Positions 12,432-24,400 of a DNA stretch of 64,000 nucleotides are shown piece by piece; position 1 is the stretch's first letter; each line of letters opens with the position of its first letter. The notes under the pieces were generated by a model, which saw nothing but the letters and a program-made list of their open reading frames with translations, was not told the DNA's origin and ran no database searches. Both the position numbers and the translations under genes were made by a program. Location of the stretch: NCBI RefSeq assembly GCF_036850765.1, contig NC_089490.1:105146574-105210573 (forward strand). Reading direction: 5' to 3'. This DNA is from Saccopteryx bilineata (lineage: Eukaryota > Chordata > Mammalia > Chiroptera > Emballonuridae).

Positions 12432-15400
12432 CAGGGTGAACTCTTCCTGAACGGCCAAACGTGCAGAATTATACAACGGGAGCTCTTATTTGACCTGGGT
12501 GTGGCCTATGGCATTGACTGTCTACTGATTGATCCTACCCTAGGGGGCCGCTGTGACACATTTACTACATTCAATGTCTCGGTCAGTCCTAAAAACACAA
12601 CAGTTAGTGGTAAGAGAACCCGGAGCCCAATAACAGCCCTCACAATCCTGTATGGGCTCTGCTGTGAACAACTGAGGGCTGGTGCTCCTGAGCCTGGGAC
12701 CGAAGGATCAGAGACCAAGTGACAGCATTCTTCAGATTCCCAATCAATAAGCACCCACCTAGCCTGGCACAGGCTATACATATTTTTACTTGTCCACCCA
12801 TCCATTCATCCCTCACCATTATGGAACCAGTAGTTGGGTACCAACTGTGTGCCCTGCCCATCCCTTTCAAATCTACCCATCCATTCAATGGTTTGCTCAT
12901 TCACTCAACAAGCATCTGGGCTTCTGCTATATTAAACCATATAAAGTGCTGTATTTGACAGGCTCTGACTACAAACATGGCAATTTAACATGGTTCAACT
13001 TAATATTTTGTGCCACCCATACCTCCCATTCAATTGTTCAGGCATTAACAACAATGATTAAACTTCTACCCTAGGCCTTGCACTGAATGAGGCATTTTCA
13101 TACCTCACACTTATTCCTCCACCCAGTACCATTTCTTTTGTTCGGCTTGATGCTCATCTTCTCCCTTAAATAACCCAATGGTAGAAGTAGTTCTCATTGG
13201 TGCTGTTATATAGATTTGGAAATTGAGTCTCAAACTGGTGAAGTGATTCACACGGCAAAGTCTGTCACCAGTTGATTTTGGTATCTGGCAACTTGTAGGC
13301 ATTCAATAAATATCCCAAATTATTGGGATACCATTCAGCCAAAGCAGGAGATGAAAACCCAGCTGTCCTTTCTGCTACAGGGGTGGTGACCTTCTTAACT
13401 TCTAAAGTATAATCACACACATTTTTATCAGTTAATCATTTTTCCTCACCAACCCCTTGAAAATAAAGAGCATTAAGAATTGTTATTCCCTACTTTATAG
13501 ATCAGAAGGGTAAAGATCAAAGAATGTGATTGGCCAAAAGTATCACAGCTGATTTACAATGGTGCTAACACCTGCCTCCACATTGCCCACTCCTGCTATA
13601 CCCTGTGCCTGCCTGAGACGCTGCCCTGGTTCACCACTGCATTATGGGACTTTTCACCTCTAAGAACTAACCCAAGGAGCTGAGGTCCAAGACAGACCTT
13701 CAGAATCCTCCATGGCAAAGTCGCAGTGATATTCTTAATCATAGCCAGGACCTTAATCAAGATTAATTCTTAGTCAACTCATTGAGACATTCACCGGGGG
13801 CATTTCCTTGTGTTTCTCAACATTCTTGATTTTTACGTGTTTCTTTTCTTGACTACTAGGGGGATTGTGGGAGCTGTATTTATACTCCCAACTGCCCAAG
13901 GTGGACAAAACCAAAGGTAATTATGAATGCAGTGATGTCATCTGGAGAGCAATAGGTTTGTTTCACTATCAGACCCCAGCCTTCTGGTAGGCGTAGGTAT
14001 GTGCACGTGTGTGCGTCTGTGTGTGGGTCCCTAACTGTCATTTCTGCCATTCTCTCAACCACCAGGCCAACGGGTGAGAGATGAACATTCTTAACCCAGG
14101 CAACCTCTCAACCCCCTACCCATCTGCTAGGAACTGTCCAGAAGAGGCATGGGAGTATAGACCCAGAAGGGACTTCAGAGATAATTATGATAAAAATAAT
14201 AGCTGGATTTTGTTGTCTGCTATTCATGTCCCTGAAGCTGTGCTGGGCTCTTTCCTTAGACATTCTTCCTCATAAGGAGATATTATTACCTCCATTTATG
14301 AAAAATGTGAGTATCGTGAGTGTCAGAGAGTATAAGCCACCAGCCGAGGTCACACAACCTAGTAAGGAGGAAAGCTAGGAGCGGAGCCCAGAAAGCAACA
14401 TCAAAGTAATGCTTAAGCCAATGAACTTTGGAGTTCGTAGATATGCGGTCAAATTCCAGTGGGCGATATCTGGCAAATCACATAATCTAGACCAGTGGTT
14501 CTCAACCTTTCTAATGCCGTGACCCCGCAATACAGTTCCTCATGTTGCGGTGACCCCAAACCAAAAAATAATTTTGGTGGCTACTTCATAACTGTAATTT
14601 TGCTACAGTTATGATTCGGAATGTAAATACTTGATATGCATTATGTATTTTCTGATAGCTTTAGGCGACCCCACTGGGGTCGCGACCCACAGGTTGAGAA
14701 CCGCTGATCTAGACATTCTGCCTCTGTAAAATGCATCTAATAACTCTTCAGTACGTGGCTCTTAAGAAACATAAGTTTTAAAATGTGAGTACAGAGCCTG
14801 CCACATAGTAAGTGTTCATTAAATATTGGTGTTACTAATTATTCCAAAGCCAAGTCCTTTCTCTTTTACTAGGAAACCCTCCCACAGAAACACCCTGCAA
14901 AACAAAATGTAATTGGTGTCTTGCCGTGGTAGAATGATCCCTCCCGGGACAGAAAGCTACTTCTCCCAACTCGTTCACTCAGCAACCTCACCCTTTGCAA
15001 AAACTCGAAGGGTCTTAAGACTGAAGAAAACTCTTTCTAGTTCTGTGCCCTCCCCCATTCCTTTGCCTAGTTATACCCCCAAGAAAAGAATTCCCGGTGA
15101 AGGCCATTTAGTCCCACTTCGACTTGGCCAGTACCCCAACCCCTACTGGGAACGGGCTCGAGTCTGAGAGCCCAAGTTCAGGCAGCAGAAGGCAGAGGAG
15201 TGGTTCACTGTCTTCCTTTAGGGCGTGAAGCAGAAGTGTCTCTACAACCTGTCCTACAAGAGGAACCTGGAAGGCTGCCGGCAGCTGTGTGCCCTGGTGA
15301 TTCAGCTCCCCAGGTGCTGCAAGGGCTACTTCGGGAGAGACTGTCAGGGTGAGGGCACCTCTTACTGCCTTGAGATTTCAAATGGATTGTACCATCAATA

Positions 15401-18400
15401 TGCAGCATTGAAAGTTTTGAAAGTACTGAAATTATAAAGTGCATGTTTGAGAGCAGGGAGCAGGAGGGTACAGCCTTCTAAAGACTCTGCTAAGAAAAGA
15501 TCCCAAAACCATCATTCGGGAGAGTTGAGTAGCTTTGTTTTTACTTTTTTATTTTGTCAGATTTTGTTTTTCATAAAGTTGAGAGTCTACTGTGCACGAA
15601 TTGTGATTGTGTGTCATGCTTTTTTGCTTACCATTATAGAATAAGGCATTTCCTATGGTGCTAGAAACACCATATTTTATTTTTACTCTAGTCCTTGATA
15701 CTGATAAGCACATGAGTTTCATTGCATCTAATAGAATTCTACCCTGGCAGTTTGCTATACTAATATGATATACGGGGGCCATCATTTTCTGAAAACCCTC
15801 CTGTTATTGGATATATAATCTCACCCTCCCTTAGTTCACCAGGAAATGGCTCCTTACAAAGGCATTCAGTTCCATCCTGAAATCCCTGTGTGTAGATAGA
15901 ACTTCTAGCCAATAATAATATATCAACAACGTCAGCGTAACAAATGCCATGACCCTTCCATCAGTCATGCATTGTGTTAAGTAAGCACACTAATTGAGTG
16001 CTACTTCCCATATATATATAACTATAGTTAAACCTCGAAACCACCCCTCGGAAGTAAATTACATTATGCCCATTTTACAGATGAGAGCATGGAGGCACAG
16101 AGAGGATAAGAAGCAAGTGCAAGGTCCCACAATGTGTTTCTAAAAGCCATGATTTTAACTACCAGGCATAGTCCATTTATTCTGGCTCAGCTGAGAAAAT
16201 TCGGGACTAGAAGTCCCCACAATCAGCCAGCCTCCACTCACTGTCACTGAAGTGTGGACCATTCACAAAAATCAGTGTCATCCCTTATATTTGTTTAGTG
16301 CTTTATATTTTTTTAATGTTCTCAGTCATAGTATTTCATGTGATCCTTATGTCACAATGTGATATGGGCCATTATATCACCATTATCATCAACATCATCA
16401 TCATCATCATCATCATCTTCGAGAGCTAAGAGAACTGAAGCTCTTCGCTTCAGTTCAGCCCAGATCTATACAAGTTCATTATTCAGCCTAGATCTAAACA
16501 AGCCAGGTCTCCTCCCCCTAAAACCAGTGCACAGTCCCATGTTGCACCCTGCCAAGGTAGAACCCCATCAGACACATTTAAGTTCATGTCCTATAGGCCA
16601 GTGGCTTGCCCTAACCATCGAGACACAGTGTGGGTATGTCCCCAGGACCACAGTCCCTCTGGGTTTATGCAAGTTGGAACCACAGCTGAGGACGGATTAG
16701 CAGCCCATTTACAATGCTGGGGAGACTGTGGAATCCCTGCTATTTCTTCTCTTCCAGCGTGCCCTGGAGGACCGGATACCCCGTGTAATAACCGGGGTAT
16801 CTGCCTCGATCAGTACTCGGCCACGGGAGAGTGTAAATGCAACACCGGCTTCAATGGGACGGCCTGTGAGCTGTGCTGGCCAGGGAGATTCGGGCCTGAC
16901 TGTCAGCGTAGGTGGCGCCCCTCCCCATGTGCAGCCCATTGCTCCGCTCTGTGCTCCCTGTCCTCACCCACACTGTCCTCCTGACCTGGAAGTACCCTCT
17001 TCCCTTGTCTCCCAGCCACCCACCCCTACCTGCCTGCCCCTACATGCTTTTTCCCTCCTTGGATGTATTTCCAGTCTCCATCCACTCAAAGAGCTTCATC
17101 TCTAACAGTGAAGCTCACATCCCCTGCCACCAAGGCAAGCTATGGCTGGACATCATCCATCCAATTATTCGACCAACATGTGTGACTCAGTCCTTACAAA
17201 CACTGATAGCTAACAACTTACGGAGTGCCTACTGTGTGCCAGGCAGATGTGTTTTACCATTTAAGTCTCACAGCAACCCTTTGAGGTCAGTACTGTTATT
17301 ATTTCCACTTAGCAGATGAAGAGACAGAGGCACAAAGAGGCTCGGTGACTTGCTAAGTTGAAAGGATACAGTAAAGAGGAGGCAAAATCCCAGCTCTCAG
17401 AGGGAGGGAGCAGATAAAAACTGAAGAAACAAAAGTAGTTTTAAAGGAATATATATTAAAAAAAAATGGCAGGTAAAGGAAATGGTGAAAGAGAGACGAG
17501 CAAGTGCAAAGGCCCTGAGGCAGAAGCGGGCTTGGCATGAAACAAACAGCAAAGAGGACTGGGGGCTGAGCAGAGTGAGCAAAGAAGAAGGGAGGAAAAA
17601 GTGAACTCTGAAGGTCATCAGGGACCAAATCACATGGAAGCTTCTCAGCCAGAGAAAGATCTATAGCACCTATTCTGGGGAAGATGGGTGGCCTGTGGAA
17701 AGTTATGAATGGAGGAATGTCATGAGCAGATTAGAAAGGGTCGCTCCAGCTGCCCTATGGAGAACACACTGCAGGGGAGTAAGCGCAGAAGCAGAGCCAC
17801 CTTTAGGGAAGCTAATGACACAATCAAAGTGAGAGCAGGTGTTGCCTGGGGCTATGGTGGCAGTGCTGGGGATGGGGAGAAGTGGAGGGCGTGGTAGTAT
17901 CTTGAAGATGTTCCTGTAGAACAGATCTTGCTGTTAGGAGGCCCCAGATAAAGTTCTCTCCCCTTCTATCCTGTTACATTCCCATCATGTTCTCTACTTT
18001 TGTGTTTATGACACTCACCATACTTACAATTAATTACATGTTCACTTAGCTGGTTACTCCTAGGCTGTAAGCTCCATGACAACAGGGAACCTATGTCTTA
18101 GGTTTCCCTGTGTAACCTCATTGCCTAGCAGTGTCTCTTCCCCATGATAGCCACTGAATAAGTTAGTTTATGAATGGACGGATGAGTGAAGGAATGAACG
18201 ACTATGGCACAAGCAGGGTACCTCCCACACTGATGACACAGCCAACAGGTGAGGGGATTTCGGTCCCGGATCACTGATTACTGATCACCCTCCAATTTGC
18301 TTTACAGCCTGTGGCTGCTCAGACCATGGACAGTGTGACGAGGGCATCACGGGCTCCGGGCAGTGCCTCTGTGAAGCAGGGTGGACCGGCCGCTTCTGTG

Positions 18401-21400
18401 ACACGCAAGCAGGTCTGTGGTGGGAGCAGGCAGCCACCGGCAGCACTGAGCCGCAGTGGACCCTGCCAAGAGCATCCAACTGAGGTTGGATCTGAGCAAC
18501 ACATGAAAAAAGAAAAAAGACAACACAGCAGGTGTTCCCTTTTCCACATGGAAATGAGGACGTGACTATGTGGCCCAGGCCTCAGGAGATGCAGTGACTT
18601 GAAGGAAAAGTGGATGAAAATATTTCATTCACACCCATGAAACCAGCATGCATTCTGGGCAATCATGGGAGGCCCACTTTAGGCAAAGAACACAGGACAG
18701 GCAGGAGGGTCCCTTGGGATTGTGGTCCCGGGCCCGGAGGCTGAGTGGTTTCATAGAAAACCCAGATATGACCCCTGATTCTGCTACTTACAATACTAGA
18801 CGAATGGCCTTAGATGAGCCACCGCTCTCAGTCTTCACACACTCATCCTTAGAAGGAAGTGTGTGTTACCATGTTGCAGGGGGCGGGGGATTGTTGCGAG
18901 TGCCCGGTGTATGTGGGCACTTAAAAACAATAGCTGCCATTATCGTGTCATCATCATCATTGTCATCAGTATCTTGATCCTTCCTGAGCAATCAGTCTTA
19001 TGAGGCATCCCCTTGTGCCCGAAGTCTGAGATAGAATGCCTGGATTATCTAATGTGAATTGCTGTCATCCCATCCTCCCTCAGGTCAGAAGGGCAGACGG
19101 AGCTCTTCCGCTGGGCTCTGGCAACCTGCAGAGCCTCAATTCCAGCAGTGCCCCGAACCTTGGTGCCTCCCCCCCCCCGCCCCCGCACTCCCTAACTCCT
19201 GACGGCCACGTGGCTTCGTGCAGCCTGCTGCTGCTGCAGCCCTGCCCAGTTGCCAACACCACACACTTCCCCCTCAGAAGGCCATGGAATTTCCCCTCCA
19301 ATTTAACCATCTCCGTCCAGAACCCCCAAGCCCTTAGGACCAGACTGCTCATCCGCCACATTCATCTCTGCTGGCAAATTTTGCAGTATCAAGTTTTAAT
19401 TGGTTGCCCCCAGAGAGAACACATTTGCATTTTAATCTGATGACCACTGCAGAGATGATGTCTTCATATAAAGGAGAATTCCAGAATCTCAGAATCTCCA
19501 GGCTCAGTGCAGGGATGCTAGCAAATCAGCCCGTCCTCCCGCTGTAAGCAGACACTTTTGGAACACAGCGGCAGGCCAGGGAGAAGCTGGGGGAGACGCC
19601 TTAGGTGGTTCTCCACTCATCTCCCCATGATACTGAATGAATGGTGACCCTTTCCTTCGCAGCTTTGCCCCCAGTGTGCACACCCGCTTGCTCTGCTCAT
19701 GCTACCTGTAAGGAGAACAACACGTGTGAATGTAACCTGCATTATGAAGGCGACGGAATAACGTGCACAGGTAGGTGGGTGCCCTCGGGGCATGTGAAGC
19801 AGTAGCGTGGTACAGAGGGGAGTGGGACTCGGTCACAGCACCTGGGCCCCACCCTGGCCCTTCAACCTCCTGCCTGGGCCACCTGGCCATGCCTACCCTC
19901 TGGGTTTGCTTAGACCTGATCTATCCACCTCCCAAGTCATGGTTTGAAATTGCTTTACAAACTGTGATGCATTTTATTTTACAGTGTCTTTCTAACTCTA
20001 TGAGTAATCCAGTCTTACTTCAAAATATTTAGAAGACATATTGCAGTACTTAAAAAAAAAAAAAAGTTGAACTTACACATACTCTCACCACTGAGTGAGG
20101 ACCACTCTCAACATTGCAATATCTGTCTTTAGTAGTTAGGATATGGGTTCAGCCACACAAAGAACCAAAGAAACAGAGGTGTTTGTTTTTATCTCATATA
20201 ACAGTCTGTCTGGGTGAAGGCACCCAGGGCTAACATAGGGTATCATCCCTCTGAAAGGTCATGTGGGAGCCCAGACTCCTTTTATCTTGTTACTCTGCTG
20301 TCACTCAGTTGCCAGACCCTAAGGGGGCCACCACCATAGCACATCTCAGGCAGGGAGAGGAGGAGATTTAAGGACATACCTAGTTATTGCTAAAATTTCT
20401 CCGCTCCTATCCCCTTGGTTGGATGTTCATTATCTGTCACATCTAACAGCAAGGGAACCTGGGAAATGTAGTCTTTCACTGGGCAACCATGAACCCAGCT
20501 AAAAATTTATTACTATAGATAAAAGAGACAACAGGTACTAGGGGAAAGTGACCAGTCTTGGCCACAAGTACTTTCTTTTTGCATGAATAATTATTCAAAG
20601 AGATACAGACTTTCTTTACAAAAATAAGATCTGGCTATTCTGCTGTTCTGTAATCTGCCACAAGGCAGTCCAGCAGTGGGTCAGCACCAACAATAGCAGC
20701 AAAGTCCCAGGTCTGTCTTTCTATTGCACTGTCCTTATGGTGAGGCCTTTGGTCCTAATGTCCATCCTCTCACAGTCTCATGTGGCCACAACCCAAGGCG
20801 AAAAGGCAGGCAAGAGAAATCAGACGGCCCTCCAGCCACTCTGCAGGCTAGACCTAATCTATTATTGGATTGGAATTTTGGGGAGAAAACAAGGTCCTAA
20901 GAGGCAGTACAACACAGCGGGGCTTCAGAGTCAAACCAACCTGGGTTTAAATTCCAAGCCCGCCACATTCTAGCTCTCTGAGTTTGTTTGCTCATCTGTA
21001 GAATAGGGTACAACGTCCACCTCACAGGTGTTCCAGGCTCTGTGCTGACTCTACACATACATCTCCACACATAACTGTCTTGACATTAAAAACCCAAACT
21101 CGCCCTGGCCAGTTGGCTCAGCGGTAGAGCGTCGGCCTAGCGTGCGGAGGACCCGGGTTCGATTCCCGGCCAGGGCACACAGGAGAAGCGCCCATTTGCT
21201 TCTCCACCCCTCCGCCGCGCCTTCCTCTCTGTCTCTCTCTTACCCTCCCGCAGCCAAAGCTCCATTGGAGCAAAGATGGCCCGGGCGCTGGGGATGGCTC
21301 TGTGGCCTCTGCCTCAGGCGCTAGAGTGGCTCTGGTCGCAACATGGCGACGCCCAGGATGGGCAGAGCGTCGCCCCCTGGTGGGCGTGCCGGGTGGATCC

Positions 21401-24400
21401 CGGTCGGGCGCATGCGGGAGTCTGTCTGACTGTCTCTCCCTGTTTCCAGCTTCAGAAAAATGCAAAAAAAAAAAAAAAAAAAAAAAAAAAACCCAAACTC
21501 ACGCAGAAAGGTGCTACCAAAGTGGAGCCTAGAAGTATGTGACAAAGGTGCAGAGGGTACAGATGCCATCAGGCCTGGTCTATGAGGGGATTAGCCACAG
21601 GATATTAGTGTTCGTAAAGGCAAGCACAGAGGCCACAGGCCACAGGGAGAGAGGGCACTAACATGTCGGGGCCCATTTACTCACCCCAGTGCCACTGGTC
21701 CCACACCCCAGTCTGAAGCCCCAGGCGCACAGACAGGGGCTCACTGGGCCCTCTCCTCTCTGACCCTGCAGTAGTGGATTTCTGCAAGCAGAGCAACGGG
21801 GGCTGCGCCAGCGTCGCCAAGTGCTCCCAGAAGGGCACAAAGGTCTCCTGCAGCTGCCCGAAGGGCTACCAGGGGGACGGCCACAGCTGCTCAGAGATAG
21901 ACCCTTGTGCAGACGGCCTCAATGGTGGGTGTCATGAGCACGCCACCTGCAGGATGACCGGCCCGGTGAGTTTCTCTTCCGTAGGAGAACATGAGATCAG
22001 TACCTCACTTAGCCTTGCTCCTCCACTCTGCTCCCGTTCGGCCTCTTCCTAAGCTGTCTTCCCACCTCGGTCTATTTCTTGTTAAATCAGTAAGATAAAT
22101 GCAAGGTGGGGTCCTAAACCAGACAAGGACATTAGTGGGAAAAGTGGTGAGATCCACATAAAGGCTATTGTTTCGTTAACAGGTGCCAGCACTCACTTCT
22201 TAGCCTTGACAAATGCACTGCAGTGATGTCAGATGTTTGCATTAGGGGAACCTGGGTGGAGAATACAGTATACGGGAAGAACTCTCTCTGCTTTCTTTGC
22301 AACTTGTCTCTAACCCTAAAATTATTCAAACTGAAAAGTTGATTAATAGCTAAAAGAGTTGGTAGGAAGTGGCAGGAAAACTGCAGGTTTGGGCACTGCC
22401 TCAAGTCTTTTCAGAATGGAATCAGCGCCCTATTGCCCTGTTTATCCAGTGGGCAGAGAAGATGGTGGGAGATGACGTCCACTGTGATTATGAACATGAA
22501 CTTCAAGTCAGACAGCCTTCGAGCCTTAGCGCCTGGGCTTACATGCTGTGTAGCCAGGGGCTGGCTACCTTAATCTCCGTGATCCTCAGTATCTTCATTT
22601 GCAAAGTGGGCCTAATGATAATGCAGATCTCATAGGATTGTTGTGGGGGTTAAATGAGATCATTCATTGATTCAACTGGTGATCAAGCGCCTCCTATGTG
22701 CAGCTGCAGGGGCCAGCGATGGTCGCAATAAAACGCTTATATACAAGCAGAAGGAGAGGTGATGCTCCATGGAGAAATGAACACACAGGATGCCCTCAGA
22801 GAGCACCAAAGTCAGGAAGAACATAAACAGGCCAGGGCAGCAGAAGGGGTTGGGAGAGCTGCCTTATGTAGGGGCTCAGGGAGGCTGTCCCTCAGCAAGC
22901 GACAGTGAGCTGAGATGTAAAGGATGACATTTCATCATGCCCTGTGCAAACATGTGACATGGCAGTCACTTAATGCCCACTGGACAGGACAGGCATATAT
23001 TCTTGATCCTTCTGAACATCTCCTGTGCTAGACGGTGACCCGCAGAGCACCTGAGGGCCCGGGGGCCTAGACGAGGGGCTTTATCACCTTACCCATCCCC
23101 CCCCACCACCACCAGGGCAGGCACAAGTGTGAATGCAAAAGTCATTACGTGGGAGACGGGATGAACTGTGAGCCAGAGCAGCTGCCCATCGACCGCTGCC
23201 TGCAGGACAACGGGCAGTGCAACGCCGATGCCAACTGCGCCGACCTCCACTTCCAGGGTCAGTGTGGCTAGAGGCTGTGGGCCCGATGCGCCTGGTCTAC
23301 AGGCTTGGGAAGGGATCTGTGCAAAAGAAAAAATATTTTACATGTGAAATCTGTACGGTTTGGCAAACCATGTCATCCCAATAAACGTTTTTAAAGTAAA
23401 AACTTAAAAATAAAAGATTAGGGGTCACACAGCCCATGCCCAGTCCAGGACCCAGTGCCCAGCAGTCAGTGACTTCTGTGGTAGACAAGCGAGTGAACTC
23501 AGAACTGGACCCTGAGCCGTGAGAACTGGAAGGATGCTCAAAGGTCTTTCATCGTGAATTTTCCTGCTACTTGTTTTTCTCAAGTGGTTTAGTAATCCCT
23601 GCAAACCTTAACTGGATTTGACACCAAGGAGCATAGTTTAGGGCCCTGGTCAGCAAACTACGGCTCACAAGTCACATGTGGCTCTTTGGCCCCTTGAGTG
23701 TGGCTCTTCCACAAAATACCACATGCGGGCGCTACCTCAATAAGGAATGTACCTACCTATATAGTTTAAGTTTAAAAATTTTGGCTCTCAAAAGAAATTT
23801 CAATGGTTGTACTGTTGACATTTGGCTCTGTTGACATTTGGCTCTGTTGACTAATGAGTTTGCCGACCACTGGTTTAGGGTATAATAACAAAGTAACAAA
23901 GAGGAAGTACCTGCCACATGCAGAAGCAATTTCTTAGTAGTTCTTTTGATAGTAGCATACTGACTGGCATAAGCCCCCCATTACTTCCAAGGATGATTTG
24001 AATGGCTTATAATAAACCCACAGGTATAATAAAACTAAGAATTACAGAGGTACTATGAGGCCATCTTGAAATCTGATGGAAGAAAGCCATAAAGGGCCCA
24101 TAAACCAGTTCTGGGCCAGGGCAAGCATTACTTAGAATAGCCAAAAGGTGGAAACAACCCAGGTGACCATCAACAAATGAATGGATAAATAAAATGTAGT
24201 CTATCCATGCAATGGATAGACTACATTTGAAAAGGAATGAAATTCTGATGCATGCTACAACATAAACAAACCTTAAAAACATTGCGCTGCATGAAATAAG
24301 CTAGACACAAAAGGACAAATGTGTGATTCTACATACAGAGACTTCTGCTTTGAATGTCCTTCAAAGTTCTCTGCAGGAAGTACTGAGCGGGGCGGGTCCT

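Noticed and set aside
21102..21175. tRNA gene-like sequence with A and B boxes
   Set aside because: It is the head of a SINE, repeated several times in the window with poly(A) tails and target duplications. It does not fold as a full tRNA.
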